A stretch of DNA of 34,250 bases from a virus. This document shows positions 1-6,690 of this stretch, piece after piece. Within the stretch, counting starts at the first letter, position 1, and each line of letters starts with the position of its first letter. The stretch lies in the IMG/VR virus record IMGVR_UViG_3300045003_000097, positions 1 to 34,250 of that record; one strand, 5' to 3'. The notes beneath the pieces are model-generated. The model searched no databases. It was given only the letters and a program-made list of their open reading frames with translations, and was not told where the DNA came from. The position numbers and the translations under genes are program-made.

Positions 1-859
1 TTCCCCATACGCAATGCACCCCGGTCGCTTTGGCTTTTTCCTCAAGCGCCTTGATCCTGGCGGCTGCTTCGGGGAACCAGGTTTCGATTTCCCTGATCTC
101 TCCGGTCCGGGCGAAAGCGCCGCACAGACACTCCCCAGACATGCATAGCAGGGGGACAACCGGGCTTGGTTCCAGGCCCACCGTCTTGATGTAACTCTCC
201 CTTTCATCTCTGGTCCAGTGGACGATGGGGGCGCACCACACCCTCGCCCCTTCCCGCCGCATCTCCTCAGCGGTCCCCATGCGCCGGACAGACTCCTCCA
301 GTCGCATCCCGCCCACCAGCACGATTCGATCCGTCTTCTTTTCTTTGGACTCTCTGACCAGCCTTCGCAGACACCTTTCCTTGAGCCGGTTATAAATGAA
401 GGTGTGTCCCCCGGGGCCAGGAAAGCCGTGATGCAGGACGATGGCCTCATAAGCTGGCAGGTTACCGTAGTCGATGCCGGGACGAAGTTTCGCCTGGCAT
501 TTCGGACATTCCTCCCGTGTGGGGCGAATAATCTCCATTTTCCTCTGACAGGACTTACACCGTCCGGGCCAGTAAGGGGGAGGGTGCAACTCAGTTAAAC
601 TCCAACCCTGGCGCTCGCAGGTGCGGTAGACAAAATCCCTGGTCTCCTTGATCCCGGTGCCGGTGTTAATGTGGACGGCCCCGGCGAACAGGTCCATGAA
701 GGAAGCTAGGTGGACGGCCACCAGGGAATCATGTCCACCACTAAAGAGTCCAAAAATCTTGGACGGATGGAAAGCATCGACGGCCTTTTGGAGGATGGAA
801 TAAGCCTCGTGGATCTTCCCCTCCGGGTTACGTCCAAAATTCTCAAAGAACTTTTTCAT
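1..859 (-). CDS. PP-loop ATPase, PAPS reductase/DndC-like superfamily (3' end cut by window edge)
   Basis: Open from an ATG at 859 to the window edge, 286 codons with no stop. Residues 40-45, SGGHDS, form the PP-loop that binds ATP in the PAPS reductase/ATP-pyrophosphatase superfamily. Two Cys pairs (C101/C104 and C118/C121) suggest a zinc knuckle insert, and a C-terminal Cys cluster (C239, C244, C246, in CMSGECLCGAF) could hold Fe-S or zinc. The superfamily activates a substrate by adenylation for sulfur or nitrogen chemistry; DndC, the DNA phosphorothioation enzyme, is a member, and phages carry many uncharacterised ones. The start overlaps the stop of the upstream 65-aa gene (ATGA), so they are probably co-translated from the promoter near 1100. 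Family call is firm; substrate is unknown. Confidence 0.8.
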   Translation of the reverse strand, partial: MKKFFENFGRNPEGKIHEAYSILQKAVDAFHPSKIFGLFSGGHDSLVAVHLASFMDLFAGAVHINTGTGIKETRDFVYRTCERQGWSLTELHPPPYWPGRCKSCQRKMEIIRPTREECPKCQAKLRPGIDYGNLPAYEAIVLHHGFPGPGGHTFIYNRLKERCLRRLVRESKEKKTDRIVLVGGMRLEESVRRMGTAEEMRREGARVWCAPIVHWTRDERESYIKTVGLEPSPVVPLLCMSGECLCGAFARTGEIREIETWFPEAAARIKALEEKAKATGVHCVWG

Positions 860-1053
860 TTGGAATTCGGGGCCTTCTGGAATTTCGTAAACTTCTCGGC
901 CTGGGACCGGAGAGAGGTTAGACGATTTTGCTCTTCCCGGCTCAGGTATCCACAAAGCAGTGCTTCGTCAACTCTGGGAAGGATCTCGTCCAGCAGCCAG
1001 AGAATATCCTGAGCCAAATAGGAAGAACGTTGCTTCAGTTCTTTGGATTCCAC
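856..1053 (-). CDS. small helical hypothetical protein (65 aa)
   Basis: GTG start at 1053, chosen because AAAGGAG sits about six bases upstream. The product is charged and probably helical (LKQRSSYLAQDILWLLDEILPR), with no Cys cluster, signal peptide or membrane segment. It is the first gene after the promoter at 1091-1119 and its stop overlaps the ATG of the PP-loop enzyme by four bases, so it may be a partner of that enzyme. Family not recognised. Confidence 0.65.
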   Translation of the reverse strand: MESKELKQRSSYLAQDILWLLDEILPRVDEALLCGYLSREEQNRLTSLRSQAEKFTKFQKAPNSK

Positions 1054-1090
1054 GGCGGGCTCCTTTTCTTTTCGTTTGAACTACCCTATT

Positions 1091-1119
1091 CTTATACGGT
1101 TCCTACCTACCATTTTTAA
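1091..1119 (-). promoter_or_regulatory. sigma70-like promoter for the 65-aa gene and PP-loop enzyme
   Basis: On the minus strand a -35-like TTAAAA (1114-1119, 4/6 to consensus) is separated by exactly 17 bases from a -10-like TATAAG (1091-1096, 5/6). It lies in the gap after the RecA-like gene and about 40 bases before the 1053 start. The gap is much richer in A/T than its surroundings. Confidence 0.55.
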
Positions 1120-1137
1120 CCGATTCCAAAATCCCAC

Positions 1138-2268
1138 TCACTGATACCGGGGCTGGCGGACCACGGTGGCCCGGCTCTCCTCCTCCACCTCCGCCCAGAC
1201 CCTCGCGACCAGCTGGCGTAGCTCGTCGGCCTTCCCCTCCGCCTCCAGCTTCCGGATCAGGGTCTCGGCCGTCCCCTCGAAGCCGAACTCAGGAGCAGTG
1301 ATCTTACTCCCCTTCTCGGCCTTGCTCCAGTGCTTCTCCAGGAGGAGGTAGTTGACGCAGGAGCCTAAATCATCGAAGCCGAAGGCCGGGTAGAAGGGGA
1401 CCTCCACAGAAGCCTCCCGGCCGGTCTGCCGGTTCTTCTCCACCCGGATCTTCAGGGTATCCCCCACGGTCCGGTCCTTCCCCCGGACGGTCTTCTTGAT
1501 CTTCCCGACCACGGAGAACCATAGCTCCTCCGTCGCGTAGAAGGTCAGGGCGTGGCCACCCCCCCGGGTCTTGGGCTTGAAGCCGAACCCCAGGTTGTCC
1601 CGGGTCTGGGAGATCACGATCAGGATGGAGCCGGTCTCCTGGACCATGTTCCGGGCCAGCCGCAGGTGGGAGGAGTTAAGCTTGGCCTTGGCTACCCCGT
1701 AGGAGCCGGCCGGCTCCTTGGACTTCTCCTCCCCGTCCTCCTGCCTCTGCTTCCTGGCATGGGCCTGCTTGTGCTGCCGGAACTTCTTCTCGTCCGCTTC
1801 CGGATACAGGGCGTCCATGGAATCCAGGATGTAGATGAAGGGCCTCCCGGCCCGGGCCGCGTCGTCGAGATGAAAATAAAAGGCTTCAACGGTAGAGGAG
1901 TGCTGGCCCTTCTTCCCGGGAGCCTCGATCCGCTTCGTCGCCTCGGTCCCGAAGAAGGCCGGGAAATCCATCAGAGCCCCATCCTCCGCATTGTCAAAGA
2001 TAAAACGATATGATTTGAAGGCCGGGTGCCTGGCCGCCTCCGCCAGGCAGGTCAGGGACAAGAAGGTCTTCCCGCTCCGGGAGTCTCCCACCAGGTAGTA
2101 AAAACGGCCGCAGCTGAAGCCCCCGTCCGGACGGCCTGAGCAGGCCAGGTTGAGCAGGGTCAGGCCCGTAGGCAGGTAGACCAGCCCATTCTCAGAAGCC
2201 TTCTCCGGCTTCGGGGAGCGGAGGATACCCTTCACCTCGTCCAGAAAATTCCCGTTCTTCTTCGCCAT
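1138..2268 (-). CDS. RecA/UvsX-like recombinase
   Basis: 376 aa. Walker A is GDSRSGKT at residues 61-68 and a Walker B-like strand FIYILDS lies at 144-150. A later SQTRDNLGFGFKPKTRGGGHALTFYA-type segment (about residues 220-245, given here in outline) matches the RecA-core region with the Q sensor and the GG(G)xAL(x)F signature. RecA/UvsX proteins form ATP-dependent filaments on ssDNA for strand exchange and recombination-dependent replication. The protein has the core size of the family but a divergent C-terminus rich in charged residues. Its neighbours on the same strand include a gp32-like SSB and a possible UvsY-like mediator, which fits a phage recombination module. ATG at 2268; the preceding small zinc gene ends six bases upstream. 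Confidence 0.85.
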   Translation of the reverse strand: MAKKNGNFLDEVKGILRSPKPEKASENGLVYLPTGLTLLNLACSGRPDGGFSCGRFYYLVGDSRSGKTFLSLTCLAEAARHPAFKSYRFIFDNAEDGALMDFPAFFGTEATKRIEAPGKKGQHSSTVEAFYFHLDDAARAGRPFIYILDSMDALYPEADEKKFRQHKQAHARKQRQEDGEEKSKEPAGSYGVAKAKLNSSHLRLARNMVQETGSILIVISQTRDNLGFGFKPKTRGGGHALTFYATEELWFSVVGKIKKTVRGKDRTVGDTLKIRVEKNRQTGREASVEVPFYPAFGFDDLGSCVNYLLLEKHWSKAEKGSKITAPEFGFEGTAETLIRKLEAEGKADELRQLVARVWAEVEEESRATVVRQPRYQ

Positions 2269-2273
2269 GGTCC

Positions 2274-2414
2274 CTAGTCCTCATCCCCGTCGGTCCGCTC
2301 CTCCCGGTCCTGCCGGCAGTAGGGGCAGCCGGCCGGGTCGCACTCGCCCCGCTCGTGGTCGGCCCTCTGGTCCAGCAGCCGGTCCGTCCCCAGCTCCAAC
2401 CTCTTCCCATCCAT
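2274..2414 (-). CDS. small Cys-containing protein (46 aa)
   Basis: ATG at 2414 is preferred over upstream in-frame codons because GGAG lies about ten bases before it. The acidic 46-residue product contains CDPAGCPYC, three cysteines that could bind a metal, and ends in an Asp/Glu-rich tail. It ends six bases before the RecA-like ATG and is probably co-transcribed with it. Too short to assign. Confidence 0.5.
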   Translation of the reverse strand: MDGKRLELGTDRLLDQRADHERGECDPAGCPYCRQDREERTDGDED

Positions 2415-2441
2415 ACTCCGGGCTCCTTTTTCAGAACGACG

Positions 2442-2507
2442 AAAAGGGGGGGTGGCGGGGTCTGTCTTACCTCCCATATCCCAGAAGAGGTCCCCCCACG
2501 CCACCCC
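2442..2507 (-). terminator. possible terminator after the 297-aa gene
   Basis: Nine-base perfect inverted repeat GGGGTGGCG / CGCCACCCC (2499-2507 and 2449-2457) just after the stop at 2528, followed on the minus strand by C's and TTTT (2442-2445). The loop is long (about 41 bases), so strength is uncertain; it may only attenuate. Confidence 0.35.
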
Positions 2508-2527
2508 TGTACGTTCCTTCCCCCTCC

Positions 2528-3421
2528 CTAAGCGATCTTCGGTAGGGGAGCATCGGCATAGTACCGGAGGGCCGTCGGCTCCCCCTTACGCCAGGCGTTC
2601 CACGCGTGCAAACTACGGACGTAGAATTCCCTGGCTGTGGCGCTCTTGACCAGGGCGTTCGGGCTAGAGCTGCCTCCCTTCATGATGGTCTGGTGGAGGT
2701 AGCGGGCCAGCTTCCGGGACGGGCTGGAGGGGTCCGGGTTGGTCTCGTCCCGGACGGCCGTCCAGAACTCCGTGGCCGGCCCCTTCGCCTTGAGCCAGCA
2801 GCCGAACATGGCCGCCGCTACCGGCTGCCTGCGGATATGCTTACCGGACAGCTCCCCCTCCTCCCCCCGGAGGAACAGGTCGTTGAGCCAGACTACGAAG
2901 TCGGCATACTCCAGCAGGGTCTCGGCCCGCTCAGCCGGCTGCTTCCTCCAGGGCTCTGAGGGGTCCAGGTGGTAGGTCATGCCGGCCACGGCCGTGTTGA
3001 TAGTCTTCTGGGAGAAGCCGGCCAGGGCCGGGACCGTGGCCGCGAAACTCATGTTAATGTCGGAGGTGTTCCGGGACTGCATCCGGGAGTCGAACGTGGC
3101 GTACAGCTTGGCCACGTCTTCCAGGGTCTCGCACTCGTAGGTCTCCTCCAGGACGTACAGCTCCGGCAGGGGGTCCAGGTCGGCAAACAGGTGGCTGGTG
3201 TGCTTGCCGTTGACCCGGTAGGTCCCGCCGGTCTCCCGGCAAAATGCTTTAGCCCAGGTCACCGGCCGGAACAGGTCCCTCTCCACCATGGCCCGGTAGA
3301 CATCCAATCTCCGCTTTGACAGGGGGCGATCGTGGGGAGCAGGGTCCATGTCCCGGTACTCCCTGGCCAGGGCCTTCGTCACCTTCCGGGTGGTCGGTCG
3401 CTCTTTCAGGGTCCACGCCAT
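2528..3421 (-). CDS. phage protein, possibly ParB/DGQHR-like
   Basis: 297 aa, no signal or membrane segment. The part around residues 65-125 runs CRETGGTYRVNGKHTSH, then an LEDVAKLYATFDSR..SRNTSDI block. This resembles the spacing of ParB/DGQHR-type proteins, which have a (D/N)G(Q/K)H motif followed by a D...R....D segment; that resemblance is my inference, not a firm assignment. The C-terminal half is helical with conserved-looking tryptophans. ATG at 3421 has GAGGAG upstream (spacing about 11). It sits between the SSB terminator and the RecA-like operon, so a role in replication or DNA processing is plausible. Confidence 0.5.
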   Translation of the reverse strand: MAWTLKERPTTRKVTKALAREYRDMDPAPHDRPLSKRRLDVYRAMVERDLFRPVTWAKAFCRETGGTYRVNGKHTSHLFADLDPLPELYVLEETYECETLEDVAKLYATFDSRMQSRNTSDINMSFAATVPALAGFSQKTINTAVAGMTYHLDPSEPWRKQPAERAETLLEYADFVVWLNDLFLRGEEGELSGKHIRRQPVAAAMFGCWLKAKGPATEFWTAVRDETNPDPSSPSRKLARYLHQTIMKGGSSSPNALVKSATAREFYVRSLHAWNAWRKGEPTALRYYADAPLPKIA

Positions 3422-3436
3422 CGGATCTCATCTCCT

Positions 3437-3486
3437 CAAAAAGAAACAAACAAAGGGGAACCCCGGGGAGAGCATTTCCCCCCGGG
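3437..3486 (-). terminator. terminator after the ssDNA-binding protein gene
   Basis: Minus strand: CCCGGGG ... CCCCGGG, a seven-base perfect GC stem starting about 13 bases after the ssb stop, followed by a T-rich tail (TTTGTTTGTTTCTTTTT). A nested GGGGTTCCCC palindrome follows the stem. Layout fits a rho-independent terminator. Confidence 0.6.
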
Positions 3487-3498
3487 TAAGAAACCAGC

Positions 3499-4950
3499 CT
3501 ACCGCCTCCGGCCCCTGGCCGGGGGCTCCTCTTCCTCCTCTTCCTCGGGCTCCTCTTCCTCCTCTTCCTCGGGCTCCTCTTCCTCGGGCTCCTCTTCCTC
3601 CTCTTCCAACTCGCTGTCCTCATCCTCTTCGTCCAGGTCCTCGTCCTCCTCCGGGGGAGGGGGCTGGGTCTTCTTACCCTTCTTCTGGGCGGCCGGCCTA
3701 GGGGCCTCCTCCTCTTCCTCAGTCTCCAGGTTCTCCCGGTGGAGGACGGCCTTGCACCGGGCTGGGTCTACCCCCTTGATCGTCTTGCCCTCGTCGTCCG
3801 AGACGATCATGTTCCCGTCCGGGCCGATGGCGTCCACCTCCCACTCCTTGCCCTTGTACTCCACCCAGGAGCCCGGTTTGAAGGTCTTGACGATCTTCCC
3901 CTCCCCGTCCGTGTGGACCTTCGCGGAGGACGGCCTGCTGGTCTGGGTATCGGGGGGGGAGGGCCTCCTGGAGGCGGCCGGGGGGCCGCTCCCGACGGGG
4001 ACCTCCGGGGTGGCCGGGGAGAGCAGCTCCAGGTCCACCCGGATGGGCTCATCGTAGCCCTCCACCTCCACCTCGGCCTCCCCCCGGGCCTCGTTGATCT
4101 CCACCACGGTCCCGGTCATGGCCTTGCCCTTCTTGCTGGTCCAGGCTACGTAGGAGCCCTCCCGGACCGGCTCCGGGGTCGCCGCGGCCTTGGCCTGGCC
4201 CGGCCGGAGCAGGAACGCCTTCTCCAGTTCCGCGTAGCTCATGTGGACCAGGCAGTCGTCCAGGCACGGGGCCTGGTCCACCATGTCCAGGTCATAGTCG
4301 TACTTGCGGGGAACCATCTCGATGTTCGTGATCTTGTTGAAGGCCCGGCCCTTGAAGCTGTCCTTGGAGATGGACAGCTGGAGGGTCATGCCCCCGGCCT
4401 CCCGGGTCGGCTTGAAGAAGTGGCGGTGGTGCTCGGCCGAGTTGATCTTGGCCTTGAGCAGCTCCCCGAAGCCCTTGAAGTACGCCTGGTCGAGGATCTG
4501 GAAGCCCTTAGCCCTCTCGGCCTCGTTGGAGACGTCGATGACCGCGAACAGCATCCGCTTCTGGTCCCGGAGGGCGATCCAGGTGTCCTTGTCCAGGGCC
4601 CGGCCCTCGTCGCTCTCCAGCCACTCGCAGATGGGGCAGGGCTCGTTGAACATCCGCAGGCAGGGGTAGGACTTCTTGCCGTCCACCCCCAGGTTCCGGT
4701 GGCAGCGGTACTCCCGGGTGAAGTGGACCATGCCCTCGTCGGCGTCGGGGTTGCCCTTCCCCACGACGTAAGCCATGAAGTCCAGCAGGGCGAAGGTCCC
4801 GGGGGTCTTCTTGTTCAGGGACCAGAACCCGACCCCCTCCGGGGGCTTGATACAGGTCGGCTCGAAGCCGGCGTCCTGCTTCTCCACCCATTCTTTCGCG
4901 TCAACAAATCTTAATTCTCTTTTTTCTTTCTCTCGCCTATTCAGAGCCAT
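3499..4950 (-). CDS. gp32-like single-stranded DNA-binding protein with SH3-like repeats and acidic tail
   Basis: 483 aa from the ATG at 4950, chosen for its AAGGAGG ribosome site five bases upstream, although the frame is open further upstream. A Cys/His cluster (C83, H84, C97, C105, C108; ending CPICEW) inside an OB-like N-terminal region recalls the zinc subdomain of T4 gp32-type SSBs. Two beta-rich modules follow, at about 264-310 (GSYVAWTSKKGK) and 356-402 (GSWVEYKGKEWEV), that look like SH3/KOW-type barrels. Residues 434-475 are almost all Glu/Asp, the usual acidic partner-docking tail, but here capped by basic ARGRRR. SSBs coat ssDNA during replication and recombination. The first 21 codons are A/T-ending and unlike the rest of the gene (see findings). 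Confidence 0.75.
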   Translation of the reverse strand: MALNRREKEKRELRFVDAKEWVEKQDAGFEPTCIKPPEGVGFWSLNKKTPGTFALLDFMAYVVGKGNPDADEGMVHFTREYRCHRNLGVDGKKSYPCLRMFNEPCPICEWLESDEGRALDKDTWIALRDQKRMLFAVIDVSNEAERAKGFQILDQAYFKGFGELLKAKINSAEHHRHFFKPTREAGGMTLQLSISKDSFKGRAFNKITNIEMVPRKYDYDLDMVDQAPCLDDCLVHMSYAELEKAFLLRPGQAKAAATPEPVREGSYVAWTSKKGKAMTGTVVEINEARGEAEVEVEGYDEPIRVDLELLSPATPEVPVGSGPPAASRRPSPPDTQTSRPSSAKVHTDGEGKIVKTFKPGSWVEYKGKEWEVDAIGPDGNMIVSDDEGKTIKGVDPARCKAVLHRENLETEEEEEAPRPAAQKKGKKTQPPPPEEDEDLDEEDEDSELEEEEEEPEEEEPEEEEEEEPEEEEEEEPPARGRRR

Positions 4951-5670
4951 GGAAACCTCCTTCATTTTGGTAAGAAACCCTTCTGGAATCGCATGAACCC
5001 ATCTAGCCCCCCGGCGTATATCCTTGATAACTCCAGGTAAAACCGGGTAGTCTCGCGAAATAGATACGGCAGACTCTCCAGTTAGAAGTCGTTCGCAGAT
5101 AACCGGAATGTCTTCGTCTTTTAGCTTGGAATTCCCGTGGGTCGATCCCCTCGGCATCAAACCCATCTTCATGGCATGTTCGATATTCCCCCGCCTCGTG
5201 ATCCATTCCAAGTTACCCGGAGTATTGTCTGATCTATCGGCACTTTTGTGGTTTATTTCTGGAAGGTTATCCGGGTTTGGTAGGAAAGCATTAGCAACGA
5301 GCAGGTGGACCCCAGTCATCTTAGCTACCCCGTGTTTGCAAAGATCAACGCCTAAATATCCACCGGCCCAGGCCGCCTTCAGGATCTTCTCCCGTACCCT
5401 CTGAAATCCCCAATGAGGGCTATACTTCATCCTTTCCAGGGATTTTACCCTACCCCAGCAGGATACCTGGTAGAGCCCTTCATACCCCTGAATATCCTTC
5501 CAAATTTCTTCGCCATGCCTAACGAGAACCGGAGATGATTCTGGTTTCCTAGAATGATATGGCACGCCCTTGGCTCCTTTCACAGCTGGGGGTTTGTAAA
5601 TTGGTCGGGGGAGGGTAACTCTACCCTCTTCCGTCCTATTACCATACCTAATTCCAACCGTGAAAACCAT
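3499..5670 (-). CDS. HNH homing endonuclease (NUMOD4 + HNH_3 type) open in frame into ssb
   Basis: ATG at 5670 with AGAGGAG five to six bases upstream. The first 240 codons are endonuclease: a NUMOD4 motif at 54-80 (EEIWKDIQGYEGLYQVS), an HNH nuclease block with H122, N140-H141 and NLEW at 153-156, and a C-terminal helix-turn-helix-like DNA-binding segment (about 180-225). HNH homing enzymes nick or cut a target gene to spread their own gene. No stop separates this part from ssb, so translation from 5670 would give a 723-aa endonuclease-SSB fusion, while ssb also has its own start at 4950. The 5' part is clearly A/T-richer (about 42% GC in 5221-5280 by hand count) than the flanks, a sign of transfer. 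Confidence 0.75.
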   Translation of the reverse strand: MVFTVGIRYGNRTEEGRVTLPRPIYKPPAVKGAKGVPYHSRKPESSPVLVRHGEEIWKDIQGYEGLYQVSCWGRVKSLERMKYSPHWGFQRVREKILKAAWAGGYLGVDLCKHGVAKMTGVHLLVANAFLPNPDNLPEINHKSADRSDNTPGNLEWITRRGNIEHAMKMGLMPRGSTHGNSKLKDEDIPVICERLLTGESAVSISRDYPVLPGVIKDIRRGARWVHAIPEGFLTKMKEVSMALNRREKEKRELRFVDAKEWVEKQDAGFEPTCIKPPEGVGFWSLNKKTPGTFALLDFMAYVVGKGNPDADEGMVHFTREYRCHRNLGVDGKKSYPCLRMFNEPCPICEWLESDEGRALDKDTWIALRDQKRMLFAVIDVSNEAERAKGFQILDQAYFKGFGELLKAKINSAEHHRHFFKPTREAGGMTLQLSISKDSFKGRAFNKITNIEMVPRKYDYDLDMVDQAPCLDDCLVHMSYAELEKAFLLRPGQAKAAATPEPVREGSYVAWTSKKGKAMTGTVVEINEARGEAEVEVEGYDEPIRVDLELLSPATPEVPVGSGPPAASRRPSPPDTQTSRPSSAKVHTDGEGKIVKTFKPGSWVEYKGKEWEVDAIGPDGNMIVSDDEGKTIKGVDPARCKAVLHRENLETEEEEEAPRPAAQKKGKKTQPPPPEEDEDLDEEDEDSELEEEEEEPEEEEPEEEEEEEPEEEEEEEPPARGRRR
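3526..3607 (-). repeat. tandem GAG/GAA-rich coding repeat
   Basis: Repeated units of GAGGAAGAGGAGCCC type encode the Glu-rich EEEEEP tail of the SSB. Such near-perfect purine repeats are prone to length change by slippage. Confidence 0.7.
4956..4962 (-). promoter_or_regulatory. ribosome binding site for ssb inside the endonuclease ORF
   Basis: AAGGAGG, five bases before the ATG at 4950. It makes independent initiation of ssb likely even though the endonuclease frame runs through. Confidence 0.7.
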
Positions 5671-5680
5671 CCGGGCTCCT

Positions 5681-5725
5681 CTACCCCAGCTCCCTCTTCT
5701 CCTTCTCCCGTCGTGACAGCACCAT
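5681..5725 (-). pseudogene. displaced original 5' end of ssb
   Basis: A 14-codon ORF upstream of the HNH gene reads MVLSRREKEKREL then Gly and TAG. The functional ssb begins MALNRREKEKREL. Eleven of the first 13 residues agree, but the codons differ: this copy uses GC-rich phage codons (12 of 14 third positions G/C), the functional copy A/T-rich ones. It is best read as the native start of ssb, cut off after codon 13 when the endonuclease gene inserted. Confidence 0.75.
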
Positions 5726-5809
5726 GATGATTCCCTTTCTCTCTCTGGAAATTAGAAACGAAATGTCCCTATCGAATCCGTAAAGGATACGGTAGACTCT
5801 GACAGAATA

Positions 5810-6025
5810 CTAGCCTGGTAGCTTGGTTGGCTTCTCGGGTTCACTGGAAGGGTCAGTCTCGGGAGCCGCGTCGCTCCCCGGATACAGCTGGGAGAACCGC
5901 CGCCGTGCCTGGAGGACCCCGTAGGTCCACATCTTGCCGATGAGGTAGACGGACAGGGGCACGGCCCCCAGGCCCAGGAGCAGGCTCCCCCCCACCAGCC
6001 ACAGGAAGTTCTCCCAGCCCGTCAT
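5810..6025 (-). CDS. small single-pass membrane protein (71 aa)
   Basis: ATG at 6025, sharing one base with the TGA of the Mom-like gene (TGATG), so translation is coupled. One hydrophobic span covers about residues 7-27 (LWLVGGSLLLGLGAVPLSVY), followed by a basic segment (QARRRF) and an acidic/proline tail ending KPTKLPG. No signal cleavage motif seen. The basic side after the span suggests the C-terminus faces the cytoplasm. Function unknown; holin-like size, but nothing else supports lysis. Confidence 0.6.
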   Translation of the reverse strand: MTGWENFLWLVGGSLLLGLGAVPLSVYLIGKMWTYGVLQARRRFSQLYPGSDAAPETDPSSEPEKPTKLPG

Positions 6026-6690
6026 CACTTCTTCTTCCCTTCTCCAACGATGTGGACGAACCTCTTCTTCCGGAAGAACCCCACCCTCTCGCACCCCTGC
6101 CGGAGCATGTCTTCGTGGGTCATGGTAGGGCTGGACCCCTTCTTCCTCCCCATGACCCGGCCGTCAGCCTTCCGGACGTACTGGGGGACCGGGACCGTCC
6201 AGCCCATCTCCACCCAGCCGGCCGCCCTGTAGATTGTCCCCTCGTGCCCCTGCCACTCGTCAGCATAGGAGAGCAGGCAGGGCCACCGCTCCCGGTCTAT
6301 CAGTCGCATCGAGTGCCGGATCAGGAAGGAGCAGGCGTTCTTCGGGACTCCGGGGACGACCACCAGCCGGGACAGGGACAGGACCCCCCTCCAGTTCTCC
6401 GGGTAGCAGTAGTTCGCCGCATCCATGGTCGGGGGCATCCACCAGGAGACCCCCCGGCAGTCAGAGTCGAATAAAGCCCTGTCCTTCCGGAACAGGCCGA
6501 AGACGTAGGTCCCGGTATGACTGCCTCCCCTGGAGTAGTGGAATCTTTTCACCAGTAGTCGGGCAATCCGAACAGAGCACGGCCGGACTACCCACTCCTC
6601 CTTCCGGAATAGCCCCGGGATAGGACTCGAACCTTCTCCCCCCCCCTGGTTCGGGGGGTGTGCCACCCTTACACTACCGGGGCCGGTCAC
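6025..6690 (-). CDS. Mom-like DNA modification protein (GNAT-related)
   Basis: 221 codons. The pattern FHYSRGG near residue 51, LSLSRLVVVPGVPKNACSF near 105-123, then LLSYADEWQGHEGTIYRAAGW near 139-160 (quoted in outline) matches phage Mom-family proteins as I know them. Mu Mom converts adenine in DNA to a carbamoylmethyl derivative to evade restriction. Cellular role here would be protection of phage DNA. The GTG at 6690 overlaps the upstream stop (GTGA), but the first 28 codons coincide with a tRNA-like sequence; no other good start exists in this frame before the GTG at about codon 48. A strong GGAAGGAGG sits downstream of the tRNA-like element without a matching start in frame. Family call good, start uncertain. 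Confidence 0.65.
   Translation of the reverse strand: MTGPGSVRVAHPPNQGGGEGSSPIPGLFRKEEWVVRPCSVRIARLLVKRFHYSRGGSHTGTYVFGLFRKDRALFDSDCRGVSWWMPPTMDAANYCYPENWRGVLSLSRLVVVPGVPKNACSFLIRHSMRLIDRERWPCLLSYADEWQGHEGTIYRAAGWVEMGWTVPVPQYVRKADGRVMGRKKGSSPTMTHEDMLRQGCERVGFFRKKRFVHIVGEGKKK
6612..6683 (-). tRNA. degenerate tRNA-like sequence (no clear anticodon)
   Basis: Minus strand, 72 bases: acceptor arms GCCCCGG/CCGGGGC pair perfectly; D-arm TAGTGTAAGGGTGGCAC has a GTGT/GCAC stem and GG loop; T-arm has the canonical GGTTCGAGTCC. The anticodon arm is CCCCC-CGAACCA-GGGGG, so base 33 is G rather than T, and the T stem has an A-A mismatch plus one extra base. It resembles a decayed or unusual tRNA rather than a working one. 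It lies inside the 5' end of the Mom-like ORF. Confidence 0.4.

Noticed and set aside
218-598. 126-codon plus-strand ORF
   Set aside because: Antisense shadow of the PP-loop gene, which has a motif-rich protein on the minus strand; the plus-strand product is Pro/His-rich with no ribosome site.
4888-5725. Self-splicing intron in ssb
   Set aside because: The rebuilt ssb has its own ribosome site and full 5' end, and the upstream copy ends in a stop, so splicing is not needed; no group I core was noticed.
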